DNA of 64,000 nt from Flavobacterium pokkalii (GTDB lineage: Bacteria; Bacteroidota; Bacteroidia; Flavobacteriales; Flavobacteriaceae). Location of the stretch: contig NZ_NASZ01000014.1 in assembly GCF_014596575.1 (NCBI RefSeq), positions 37,365 to 101,364 of the forward strand. Direction: 5' to 3'. Below the pieces are notes generated by a model. It was not told where the DNA came from. It saw only the letters and a program-made list of their open reading frames with translations, and did no database searches. Shown one piece after another: positions 35,931 to 44,331 of this stretch. The number at the start of each line of letters is the position of its first letter. The first letter of the stretch is position 1. The translations under genes were made by a program, and so were the position numbers.

Positions 35931-36992
35931 ATGAGAACTAGAAATCAATACACAGTTACCGATAAATTAATTACCAAAATTACGGCTTGGATTGCAGGAA
36001 TTATTGCTGTTGTTTTAATCATATGGGGAATCATCACTTTATGGGATATCTACCATAATGAATATACTAATGACGCACAGGTGCAGGAATACATCAATCC
36101 GGTGATAGCAAGAGCCGGAGGATTTATAACCGCAGTTAAATTTGAAGAAAATCAAGCAGTCAAAAAAGGAGATACTCTTATTTTAATTGACCAAAGAGAA
36201 TACACCATACAACAAAGTCAAACAGAAGCAGCTTTGATAAATGCAAAAGCGCAACTCTTAGTTTGGAAAAGTAAGGTACAAACCTTAACTAAAACGACTC
36301 AGGTATATAGCTCAAAAATTGAAGTCAATAAAGCCGAACTTGTGAAACAAAAACTGGAACTGAATCGTTATAAAAAATTAGTGGAAACAGAATCAGCAAC
36401 CCAACAAAAATTAGAAGCTGTACAAGCCAATTATGACATTGCTAAAGCAGAACTTACATCTTCAACTGAAAAATACCAGGCTTCATTATCTGAAGTAAAT
36501 GATGCAAAAGCCCAGGAAGCAGTGGTCGAAGCCGAAATCAAAAGATTAGAATCCTTGTTAGACCGCCATAAACTAGATGTAACATACACAGCTGTAGTTG
36601 CTTCTTATGACGGTTATATGGGACGAAGAACTATTGAAGTGGGGCAAATGATTGATCCCGGACAGGTTCTCGCTTATATTGTAAATGCTGAAACAGACAA
36701 ATGGATTGTTGCAAATTATAAGGAAACTCAAATCGAAACGATGAAGTTAGGAGATACTGCAACTTTCACTGCTGATTCCTATCCTAATAAAATTTTCAAA
36801 GGAGTAATAATATCATTTTCTCCCGCTACCGGATCTAGTTTTTCATTACTTCCGCCTGATAACTCAACAGGAAATTATGTCAAAATTGTACAACGTATCC
36901 CTGTTAGAATAAGAGTAACAAATCCTAAAAATGAATCTGATTTACTTAAGGCAGGAATGAATGTTAATGTTACCATAGCTAAAAACCAATAA
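35931..36992 (+). CDS. HlyD/EmrA-type membrane fusion protein
   Basis: A 353-residue periplasmic adaptor. One N-terminal membrane helix (about 15-40) is followed by a biotinyl-lipoyl-like half (YTNDAQVQEYINPVIARAGG; FEENQAVKKGDTLILID), an alpha-helical hairpin (about 95-205) and the second lipoyl half with VASYDGYMGRRTIEVGQM. This is the EmrA layout that pairs with DHA2-type MFS pumps. It starts 3 bases after the TolC-type gene. Confidence 0.9.
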   Translation: MRTRNQYTVTDKLITKITAWIAGIIAVVLIIWGIITLWDIYHNEYTNDAQVQEYINPVIARAGGFITAVKFEENQAVKKGDTLILIDQREYTIQQSQTEAALINAKAQLLVWKSKVQTLTKTTQVYSSKIEVNKAELVKQKLELNRYKKLVETESATQQKLEAVQANYDIAKAELTSSTEKYQASLSEVNDAKAQEAVVEAEIKRLESLLDRHKLDVTYTAVVASYDGYMGRRTIEVGQMIDPGQVLAYIVNAETDKWIVANYKETQIETMKLGDTATFTADSYPNKIFKGVIISFSPATGSSFSLLPPDNSTGNYVKIVQRIPVRIRVTNPKNESDLLKAGMNVNVTIAKNQ

Positions 36993-36996
36993 TAAA

Positions 36997-38586
36997 ATGC
37001 TTCCAAAAAGTTTCTTATTCAAATCCTGGGTTCCTGAATGGCTGGTAAAAATAACCTTGTTTATAGTACTACTACCTAGTTTAGTATTATTCTTTTTACC
37101 TATGGCCAATGTCAATGCAGCAGCTGGAAACACAGGAATTGAAACTTATGATGTCTATTTTTCAGTAGCATTATTCTATGCCGGTTATGTTTCTTTCTTT
37201 TCATTAGAAAGAAGATTTTTTAGATTCTTAGCAGCTAAAGAATATTTTATCATTATTACCATCATACAAATTCTGAGTTCTTATGTGTGTTATGCTACAC
37301 AGGAAAACAGCATACTTTTCCCTTTTAGATTCATTCAGGGTATGGCTTTTACCATGACAGTAAATTTATCTTTATCAATGATTTATTCCAGATTAAGAAC
37401 ACAAAGAGCCAGAGTAATTGGTTATTCCATTTTCTTTGGAATGTTAGTCTCTATGATCCCATTTAATAATTTTATTACAGCAGAAATAATCGATTCGTTT
37501 AATTTCAATTTTCTTTATAAGTGCGCCATGTTCTCTTACTTGCCTAGTCTTCTTTTTTTATTGTTGTTCATGAATAATGTTAGATTAGATGTTAAGTTTC
37601 CTTTATACCAATTGGACTGGCCAAGCTTTTTATTGTACGCTATTTCACTTACCTTGACAGGATACATCATGGTATATGGACAAGAGTATTACTGGTTAGA
37701 AGATCCCCGTATTTGTTGGAGTACGTTGGCAATTCTAACCTGTGGCGCACTTTTTTTCATCAGACAAACCTCTTTAAAACGACCTTATTTTAACTTAGAA
37801 GTATTTAAATACCGTAATTTTAAACTAGGAGCTTTAATTATTATTATCTTTTATATCTGTCGCTTCGCATTATCAATTACCACCACATATTTTCAAAATG
37901 TTTTAAAACTAGACCCCATTCATATTGGCTACATTACACTATTTAATATCTTAGGAATAATTATAGGTGTAATAATTTCAGGAGTATTTGTTTTACAAAA
38001 TCGTCCTATACGCCTACTTTGGATATATGGTTTCATGCTTCTGTTTATCTATTATGCAGGAATGATTGTTATCTTCACTATAGAAGCTAATGAAAACTAT
38101 TTCTATCTTCCTTTGCTCATTCAGGGATTAGGTGTGGGTATGCTCATGACCCCATCTATTATCTTTATGGTAGCATCGGTTCCTGAAAGGCTAAGTGCTA
38201 CATCTGCAGGTATCTGCTTATTAATGCGATGTTTGGGGTTTTATTTTAGTATTGGTCTGATGAATTATTTTGAATTGTATTCAAAAAGCAAACATTTTAA
38301 TACTTTTCAAAACAATATCTCTTTTGACAATACAACTAGTTTTCAAAAAATAGAGCATTATAAAAACCTTTTAACACAGCATGGTGCAACCGCAACCTAT
38401 GCAAAAAAAGCAGCTAATAAAATGCTGGTGAATACTATAAATGCACAAGATCATATTCGATACGCAATAGATTATTATGAAGCAATCAGTGCACTTATAA
38501 TAGTAACAATTATCATGGTGGCATTATTTCCATACATCAATAGAACTATTGTCACAATTACAAAAAAACAACCTTCTCCTTTCTAA
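36997..38586 (+). CDS. MFS drug exporter, EmrB/DHA2-like
   Basis: A 529-residue polytopic membrane protein with about 14 hydrophobic segments. Helix 4-5 carries SRLRTQRARVIGY, and the segment near 375-385 is LLIQGLGVGMLM, comparable to the family's motif C region. The length and partner genes fit a 14-helix DHA2 exporter such as EmrB. The protein is divergent from well-known members, so the substrate is unknown. Confidence 0.82.
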   Translation: MLPKSFLFKSWVPEWLVKITLFIVLLPSLVLFFLPMANVNAAAGNTGIETYDVYFSVALFYAGYVSFFSLERRFFRFLAAKEYFIIITIIQILSSYVCYATQENSILFPFRFIQGMAFTMTVNLSLSMIYSRLRTQRARVIGYSIFFGMLVSMIPFNNFITAEIIDSFNFNFLYKCAMFSYLPSLLFLLLFMNNVRLDVKFPLYQLDWPSFLLYAISLTLTGYIMVYGQEYYWLEDPRICWSTLAILTCGALFFIRQTSLKRPYFNLEVFKYRNFKLGALIIIIFYICRFALSITTTYFQNVLKLDPIHIGYITLFNILGIIIGVIISGVFVLQNRPIRLLWIYGFMLLFIYYAGMIVIFTIEANENYFYLPLLIQGLGVGMLMTPSIIFMVASVPERLSATSAGICLLMRCLGFYFSIGLMNYFELYSKSKHFNTFQNNISFDNTTSFQKIEHYKNLLTQHGATATYAKKAANKMLVNTINAQDHIRYAIDYYEAISALIIVTIIMVALFPYINRTIVTITKKQPSPF

Positions 38587-38610
38587 TCATTTATAAAATT
38601 AAAACTTAAT

Positions 38611-39528
38611 ATGTGGCTAATTTATACAATAGCGCTTCTGGCTATACTTTGGTTTGTCTTATATAGTTCCAAAATAGTAAAACAGCAAATAGGATTAAAA
38701 TTCAAAACTTTGATTTCTTGTTTACTGGAACTCGATAAGAGCCTTAAAGTGGAATACGAATCCAATGAGTCCATCATTTTGTTTTCTTCAAATAATCGGG
38801 GAAGCATTACTATTTTTTTATTTGAAAACTATGAATTACTATATGTAACAATAGAATCTGTAAACACTGATAATTATATTGAAAAAAAGGAATGGTTTTT
38901 TATTGACAAAATGAACCAGTATTTAATTTTTGATGAAATTGTTACAAGCTTTTTCAAAGAATACAAATCTTATGTTTTTAGTCCTAAAAAAATAAAGCAA
39001 AGTATTCACTTAACTGCCGAAAAAACAAAAAACATAAATATTGAACCTGTTTTTTCTAAAAAAAATATTTCACAATCTTCTTTTTGTCTGGCTTTTAATA
39101 ATACCAAAATACTAATCCCTTATAAAAATACAAACAGTCAAAGTAACTTTGAAATCCTTTTCTTCAACTGTGCTGTATGCTATCAAAAAATAAATAAAAC
39201 AAAATACAATTTACAATGGCAAAATTATATTGCTCTGTTAACACAATACTTAGACAACCAAAGTCTGTCAAAGCAAATAGAAAATTTAAACGATTATTTT
39301 GACTACAGGATTACATTCTATTCAAAACAAATCGAATTAATAAAAAACAATGCTAATCCTGACTATGATTCACTTTATTATTATTTTTTCGAAAAACCAT
39401 TGAGTACAAAAATTAAAATAAAACATAGAGACTGGAACAAGACCGATTTTATAAAAACACTACAGATCTTAATCAAAGAAATAGAAAACAAAACAATAGA
39501 ACTCGAATTACTTTCCTCACAACGTTAA
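38611..39528 (+). CDS. Uncharacterised membrane-anchored protein in the efflux operon
   Basis: A 305-residue protein with one N-terminal membrane helix (WLIYTIALLAILWFVLY) and a large hydrophilic remainder rich in Lys, Asn and Ile. No known domain is recognised. It follows the MFS gene by 24 bases in the same direction, so it may be an accessory of the pump. Base composition is more AT-rich than the core genes. Confidence 0.6.
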   Translation: MWLIYTIALLAILWFVLYSSKIVKQQIGLKFKTLISCLLELDKSLKVEYESNESIILFSSNNRGSITIFLFENYELLYVTIESVNTDNYIEKKEWFFIDKMNQYLIFDEIVTSFFKEYKSYVFSPKKIKQSIHLTAEKTKNINIEPVFSKKNISQSSFCLAFNNTKILIPYKNTNSQSNFEILFFNCAVCYQKINKTKYNLQWQNYIALLTQYLDNQSLSKQIENLNDYFDYRITFYSKQIELIKNNANPDYDSLYYYFFEKPLSTKIKIKHRDWNKTDFIKTLQILIKEIENKTIELELLSSQR

Positions 39529-39569
39529 ACAGCTTATCCGGAATAGTTAATATTTTAATATAAATTACA

Positions 39570-39974
39570 ATGAAAAAAATAATCTTTTCACTACTCATTC
39601 TTTTTATGATGAGTTGTACCAATGACAATAATACATTTACGCTAAAAACAATCAAACTCAATAATTTTGAAAGGAGGACTACCCTTCCGGCTCAAAAACT
39701 TTACTTTAAAGTATTTAGAAACGATTCCGAAATCCCTTTAACAGAAACTGGATTTTATCCAAGCGATTATACTATGCCTGCCACTTTTAAGGTGTTCCCA
39801 TCTATAGGAATGCAGCTATATGGCAAAGCTTACAATGTACAGTTATGGAGTGAAACCGATGGTTATTTGGGACGTTGCGATATCGACATGGATAAATATA
39901 AAATTATATTCCCTATTGATATGGAAGTAGAAAACGATAGTTTGAATATTGCCATTCAAGGAACTTGGGAATAA
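39570..39974 (+). CDS. Small lipoprotein, uncharacterised
   Basis: A 134-residue protein with a lipoprotein signal (MKKIIFSLLILFMMSC, lipobox MMSC). The mature part has beta-rich segments and no recognised domain. It lies 41 bases after the membrane-anchored protein gene and probably ends the efflux operon. Confidence 0.6.
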   Translation: MKKIIFSLLILFMMSCTNDNNTFTLKTIKLNNFERRTTLPAQKLYFKVFRNDSEIPLTETGFYPSDYTMPATFKVFPSIGMQLYGKAYNVQLWSETDGYLGRCDIDMDKYKIIFPIDMEVENDSLNIAIQGTWE

Positions 39975-40394
39975 CTTCTTATATAAAAAACAATAGAAGA
40001 ATTATAATTTTTAAGACATTTTCATTGCCATGGAAAATCATACTAGCATCACACATCATAATAGTATAGAAAAAATAAGGGCTGGCTAAATATCCCTTAA
40101 AAATAAACACATCCAACTTAATACCACGGATTTATTTCATGGAAAAACGTAGTAAATAAACCTAAGCTATTTTTTTTCCAAAATTAAATTACAGTTGTCC
40201 AAAATGAATACAAAATCAATCGCTTTTAATACAATTGATTAACTATTTTAGGACTTCAAATATTCAGATTACTGAAAGCTGTTTTCAACTTCATAACTGA
40301 ACCAAATCCCATAGTAGGACTAATTTCAATTGTATCTTTTTAAAGCCCGCTTTATAAAAATATCGATACCAATAGAATATAGTTTATTACGTTT
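39975..40394. other. 420-base intergenic region, no gene seen
   Basis: AT-rich spacer. It contains a 7-bp inverted repeat AATCAAT/ATTGATT near 40217-40243 and only short open frames without supporting signals. No clear TAnnTTTG element was found for the gene at 40395. Confidence 0.4.
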
Positions 40395-41870
40395 ATGAAG
40401 TTTAATTACCCACTGGAAATTTATGACACACTAATTAGTGAAATTCTAAGTTCAAGAAAAAAACCAACAACTGAAATCATTGATTACATTAATAGTTTAA
40501 TGCTGGAAAGCTTTTGCATTCATACTATTTCCTTAAAAAAAACAACATATAAAATCGAAAGTAAACTACATAGCTTTCATCCATATGCCACTGTCATTAA
40601 AGACTTAAAATGCAATTTATTAGAGGAATTCAAATTCTTATTACCTCAAATCGAGCAAGAACTTAATATTCAAGAGCTGGAAAAAAAATACTATTGGGAT
40701 AATGAAAACAAAACAACTCAGTTATATATTCTAACCAATATCAAAATAGAAGAAGTTGAAAAAGAACAACTCTATTTTTTATATTGTAGTCTGATTCTAA
40801 AACGGGAAACAGAAACAATACAAAAAAGAATAAAAGAAACCATTTCAGAATTATATTCCATTGAACAAATAGAAACCTACATTCATAAAAAACAATTCGC
40901 ATTAGAAAGCTTGGCAGCTAAATTAGTTAAAAAAATAAATCCCAAAAACGCTATTGAACTTTACCAATACTCTACAACTTATTCGGATAAAGATTGCCTC
41001 AAAATCATCTATAACGCTGTCGAAAAAGCAATACGCTTTTTAGAGAAAGAATATTTCAAATACTTAGATAAAAATAGTCAAGCTCCAATTAAAACAATCA
41101 TAAATACAAAAATAGAGATAGAATTAAAATACAAAGAACTAAAACTAGATTCTGGTAACTGTTCAATACAAGAAGTAATAGAAATCATTTTGCAAAGCTT
41201 TTCAAAAATTATGGAGCTGGATCTTCAACAAAAAATTACTTATAGTGAACTGTTATATGCTTCTGAATTAATCCCTACTCTGTACAACCAAGTTAAATAC
41301 AAACAGAAAACAAAAAAGTGTCTAAAAGAAATTATGTTGGAATTTAATTTTAATTCTTTAGACTTTTTTTATTACTATACCGATGAAATAAATAAAGAAT
41401 TAGAAAGAGAAGACAATGATGTTGAAAAATTCAAAATTTTATACAAATACCTTAAGAACACCAATCAGAGACAATTATATGCAAATAACAAATGGAATAC
41501 AAAATTACCATCTGCTAAAAAACAAATCTCGGGTTGGTTAGAGGAAGAAATCCAATACCTAAATCAAAAAAGAATGTTAGAATCTTATGCTACAACGAAT
41601 CCAAAAAATGTAGAAACAAAAACCAAATTCCATACTGACCTATCGGTGCCGCAACTGAGTTATTTCTTTGGATTATTAATTCAATCAGGAATCATCCAGC
41701 CACCTACACAAAGAGCTATCTTCAAATTCATTGCAGATAATTTTAAAACCAAAATGACCAATTCAATTTCGACAGATAGTCTGAATTCAAAGTACTACAA
41801 TGTAGAAACAACTACAAGGAATGCAGTAAGAGAAAAAATAATCGAATTATTGAATCTTTCGAAGTTGTAG
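40395..41870 (+). CDS. Uncharacterised 491-residue mobile-element protein
   Basis: A long charged helical protein with frequent Lys, Glu and Leu. The final 100 residues (SVPQLSYFFGLLIQSGIIQP; IFKFIADNFKTK; SLNSKYYNVETTTRNAV) form a compact module that I associate with uncharacterised proteins of Bacteroidota conjugative or integrative elements. I cannot name the family. It lies upstream of the HTH/replication-like module and may be a regulator. A small minus-strand gene overlaps its 3' end by 24 bases. Confidence 0.6.
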   Translation: MKFNYPLEIYDTLISEILSSRKKPTTEIIDYINSLMLESFCIHTISLKKTTYKIESKLHSFHPYATVIKDLKCNLLEEFKFLLPQIEQELNIQELEKKYYWDNENKTTQLYILTNIKIEEVEKEQLYFLYCSLILKRETETIQKRIKETISELYSIEQIETYIHKKQFALESLAAKLVKKINPKNAIELYQYSTTYSDKDCLKIIYNAVEKAIRFLEKEYFKYLDKNSQAPIKTIINTKIEIELKYKELKLDSGNCSIQEVIEIILQSFSKIMELDLQQKITYSELLYASELIPTLYNQVKYKQKTKKCLKEIMLEFNFNSLDFFYYYTDEINKELEREDNDVEKFKILYKYLKNTNQRQLYANNKWNTKLPSAKKQISGWLEEEIQYLNQKRMLESYATTNPKNVETKTKFHTDLSVPQLSYFFGLLIQSGIIQPPTQRAIFKFIADNFKTKMTNSISTDSLNSKYYNVETTTRNAVREKIIELLNLSKL

Positions 41871-42017
41871 TACCTCTTTTAGTAATCGCCATCCAAAACC
41901 TTCCATCCCAAGTAAGCGCTCATCATCAATAACTAATAAAGCGGCTAGGCTTGGGATTTTTTGTGTATCCATAAATTCCTGTAGTTCCGGCGATATAACC
42001 TCCTGCTTTGTATTCAT
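41847..42017 (-). CDS. Small uncharacterised protein (56 residues), convergent overlap
   Basis: A minus-strand frame from ATG (42017) to TAA (41847) encodes a 56-residue acidic protein beginning MNTKQEVISPELQEFMDTQK and ending in GWRLLKEVLQLRKIQ. It has balanced composition and a hydrophobic core (AALLVI), unlike random AT-rich frames. The 3' end overlaps the upstream gene tail to tail. No family is recognised; a small accessory or regulator of the element is possible. Confidence 0.45.
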   Translation of the reverse strand: MNTKQEVISPELQEFMDTQKIPSLAALLVIDDERLLGMEGFGWRLLKEVLQLRKIQ

Positions 42018-42060
42018 AATTTTAAAAGATAAAATTTAAAATCACGTCCCGGTTGGAGTT

Positions 42061-42206
42061 GCTATAAACAAACTGCGTGGGACATCGATCACCAGCATCA
42101 GAGGTACCGCCAAGCACCCACAGCTCCGATAAACCGAGCCCACGCATTGCGTAGGCGACAGTTTATTTGTAGAGCTTGTTTAGAATTTTTGGCGGTTTTC
42201 TGATGC
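42061..42206. repeat. Two interleaved inverted repeats
   Basis: Pair A: GCTATAAACAAACTG (42061-42075) with its near-complement at 42159-42175, and TGCGTGGG (42074-42081) with CCCACGCA (42139-42146). Pair B: GCATCAGA (42095-42102) with TCTGATGC (42199-42206), and CCGCCAA (42107-42113) with TTGGCGG (42189-42195). The order A1-B1-A2-B2 means the two stems would cross. This could be a recombination or transfer site, or a pseudoknotted RNA, in front of the excisionase-like gene. Confidence 0.6.
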
Positions 42207-42330
42207 TCGAAATAACTTTCGCTAATATGTCGTAAGAAGATAAATCCTCTGTATTTATTTACAAAGCAAATCTAATCATAAATCAATTTAAATACAATTT
42301 CTAAGACTAGTATTAAAAACTTTTTTCATT

Positions 42331-42375
42331 CAAATAGCTTGTTTTGCTACTATTTGACAGGGGTTGTACAACCCC
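42331..42375. repeat. Inverted repeat and 16-bp GC palindrome upstream of the HTH gene
   Basis: CAAATAG (42331-42337) pairs with CTATTTG (42350-42356). Next to it GGGGTTGTACAACCCC (42360-42375) is a perfect palindrome in otherwise AT-rich DNA. It lies 60 bases before the HTH start codon and is a likely operator or recombinase-accessory site. Confidence 0.5.
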
Positions 42376-42435
42376 CACAACTGGCGCAGTAAAGAAAAGT
42401 ATATTCTATTTGTAGTCAATTTAAAATAAAACAGT

Positions 42436-42741
42436 ATGCCAATCGAAATTATCACAAAAGAAGACCTAAACGAATTCAGAGCACTTTTACTATCTGAACT
42501 TAAAGAAATCCTGCAATCCAAACCAGAGCAAACAAAACAATGGCTCAAATCCAATGAAGTCCGCAAACTGCTAAACATCTCCCCCGGCACACTCCAAAAC
42601 CTCCGCATCAACGGAACCATCACCTACACTAAGATTGGAGGAATCTTATACTACTCCAGTACCGATTTAAATAAACTACTGGAAGCCAATAAAGTCGATG
42701 CTACAGTCACCTTGTTCAATCCAAAATGGCTAGTGCGATGA
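42436..42741 (+). CDS. Excisionase-like helix-turn-helix protein
   Basis: A 101-residue DNA-binding protein. The C-terminal half reads WLKSNEVRKLLNISPGTLQN followed by LRINGTITYTKIGGILYY, the MerR-like HTH_17 fold common in Bacteroidota mobile elements as excisionase or regulator. The N-terminal 35 residues are helical. It precedes the replication-like gene, with a structured repeat between them. Confidence 0.85.
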   Translation: MPIEIITKEDLNEFRALLLSELKEILQSKPEQTKQWLKSNEVRKLLNISPGTLQNLRINGTITYTKIGGILYYSSTDLNKLLEANKVDATVTLFNPKWLVR

Positions 42742-42815
42742 ACTACATAGAGATACTTTTTCTTAAAAACAGGTCCTTAGCTTCCGCTGTCGGACATCAC
42801 GAATCGAAAATGGCA

Positions 42816-42974
42816 TTAGAATCTGCAAGCGAGTGTCAATTAATTGAAAAATCCGTAAAAAGAAAAGCTGTTTGAGCGCAGCGAGTTCTTTTCTTTTAGG
42901 ATTTGAAATTTAAATTGACCGCTGAAGATTCCTAGCCTTGACTTTTTGTTTCTTTTGGGTCAAGCCAAAAGAAA
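42816..42974 (+). repeat. Structured intercistronic element, copy 1
   Basis: A long imperfect hairpin: the left arm, about 42818-42867, includes AAATCC and ends GTAAAAAGAAAAG. The right arm, from 42887, reads CTTTTCTTTTAGGATTT and then AATTGAC. A second structure follows: CTTGAC (42937-42942), TTTCTTTTGG (42949-42958), GTCAAG (42959-42964) and CCAAAAGAAA (42965-42974). There the outer and loop sequences can pair as an alternative to the 10-bp stem. It ends 26 bases before the next start codon. Copy 2 lies at 44135-44301. Confidence 0.65.
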
Positions 42975-42999
42975 AACAATAAACAACAAACACATAAAC

Positions 43000-44052
43000 A
43001 TGAATTACATCAAACACCTCACTGGTTTCTTCGAAAAAGTAGCCATAGACAAAACACTCAATCCAACCCATATAAGCTTATACATCGCTTTATTCCAATT
43101 CTGGAATTGCAATCGCTTCAAAAACCCGATTAGCATTTCCCGTGACGAAGTCATGCGCATTAGCAAAATCAGCTCCAAAGCCACCTATCACAAATGCCTG
43201 AAAAACTTGCACGCTTTGGGCTACATCAATTACGAACCATCTTATAATCCATTCAAAGGTAGTCACGTTTATTTATTCAATTTTTCAGACGATTTAAAAC
43301 CGGTTCCTAAAAGTGAGAGAAAACCAAATAATGAACTTCTTTTTAAACAAGTCAGTGAACAGGCTCTAAACAAGTCTTGTACAAGTAATGAAACAAGTAC
43401 TGAACAAGCAGTAGTACCTTATATAAACTATATAAACAATACAAACATTTCAAACAAAAAAAACGTTGCAAACTTGAACAAGCAAGCAAAAAATTACAGT
43501 TACAACAATGTCACATCGAGCGAAGTCGAGATGATTAAAGAAGAAAAAAGTTCCGCGAAAAAAGAAGAAAAAGAAATGCCGGATGAAAAACTTGAAGTTA
43601 AAAGCAATCTTCCTAATCCGGCATTCGCCGACTACAATGCGAAGCAAACTGAAACCAGTCGGCAAAAAAGTTCCGCGAAAAAAGAAATGTTTTTAACATT
43701 CGCCGACTCCGATAAAAATCAAACTGAAAAAAGTCGGCAAAAGAATGAAATTGAAAATTCCAATTTGTCATCCCGAGCGCAGTCGAAGGAACTCAATCCA
43801 ACTATCGATGAAATAAAAACCTATTTCCAGGAAAACAACTTCCCGGAACTCGAAGCACAAAAGTTCTTCAATTATTTCTCCAGTGTGGGTTGGTTAGTTG
43901 GAGGAAAAACACCCATGGTCGATTGGCAAGCATCAGCACAAAATTGGATATTAAACAGTATTAATTTCAATCACAACACCGATACAACACCAGCACATCA
44001 CCGTCAAAATCTCAACGCAACAATCGACAAAAACTATGCAGAACCTTTGTGA
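43000..44052 (+). CDS. Replication-initiator-like protein (winged helix, DnaD/O-like C-terminus)
   Basis: From the ATG at 43000 (MNYIKHLTGFFEKV) the protein is 350 residues; an earlier in-frame start would lie within the hairpin element. Residues 1-105 form a winged-helix region (SISRDEVMRISKISSKATYH). A low-complexity linker (about 120-270) contains duplicated segments and dispersed-repeat peptides. The C-terminus (YFQENNFPELEAQKFFNYF; GKTPMVDWQASAQNWI) matches the small domain seen in phage and plasmid replication proteins. The next gene is a DnaC-like loader, as expected for an initiator-loader pair. Confidence 0.7.
   Translation: MNYIKHLTGFFEKVAIDKTLNPTHISLYIALFQFWNCNRFKNPISISRDEVMRISKISSKATYHKCLKNLHALGYINYEPSYNPFKGSHVYLFNFSDDLKPVPKSERKPNNELLFKQVSEQALNKSCTSNETSTEQAVVPYINYINNTNISNKKNVANLNKQAKNYSYNNVTSSEVEMIKEEKSSAKKEEKEMPDEKLEVKSNLPNPAFADYNAKQTETSRQKSSAKKEMFLTFADSDKNQTEKSRQKNEIENSNLSSRAQSKELNPTIDEIKTYFQENNFPELEAQKFFNYFSSVGWLVGGKTPMVDWQASAQNWILNSINFNHNTDTTPAHHRQNLNATIDKNYAEPL
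43509..43790 (+). repeat. Dispersed repeats inside the replication-like gene
   Basis: Two flavobacterial dispersed repeats sit in frame in the linker: a CACATCGAGCGAAGTCGAG type (43509-43533) and a CATCCCGAGCGCAGTCGAAG type (43765-43790). Between them two hairpins GCCGACT/AGTCGGC (43627-43663 and 43702-43738) form a local duplication. The same two repeat families occur in hsdM. Confidence 0.65.
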
Positions 44053-44072
44053 TTTTAGCGACATAGAGTTTG

Positions 44073-44301
44073 GAAGCGAGTGTCAAATATTCGCAGAATT
44101 CGTAAAATGAAAATAAAACTTCCGCTTTCATTGTCCAAGGAATCCGCAGTCGAGCGTCAAATGTTTGAAGAATGCGTAAAAAGAAAAGCTGTTTGAGGCT
44201 TTAGCCGAGTTCTTTTCTTTTAGCATTCAAAAAATAATTTGACCGACGAGGGTTCCAAGACTTGATTTTTTTGTTTCTTTTTTCATCAAGGAAAAAAGAA
44301 A
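44073..44301 (+). repeat. Structured intercistronic element, copy 2, with a solitary left-arm fragment
   Basis: A fragment similar to the left arm of copy 1 is at 44073-44107. The full copy spans about 44135-44301: left arm with GAATGC then GTAAAAAGAAAAG, right arm CTTTTCTTTTAGCATTC then ATTTGACCGACG. Next come CTTGAT (44261-44266), TTTCTTTTTTC (44274-44284), ATCAAG (44285-44290) and GAAAAAAGAAA (44291-44301). Differences from copy 1 keep pairing in both structures. It ends 30 bases before the DnaC-like start codon. Confidence 0.65.
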
Positions 44302-44331
44302 AGATCTAAAAACTAAAATATTTGTTCCATT

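Noticed and set aside
42051..42206. Second tmRNA-derived attachment site
   Set aside because: GC-rich segments drew attention, but they do not match the tmRNA 3' end.
42738..42875. A 45-codon frame overlapping the HTH stop (ATGA) and ending within the hairpin; similar terminal peptide VKRKAV before the stop in copy 2
   Set aside because: The likeness is explained by the conserved hairpin arm DNA; paired substitutions favour structure over coding.
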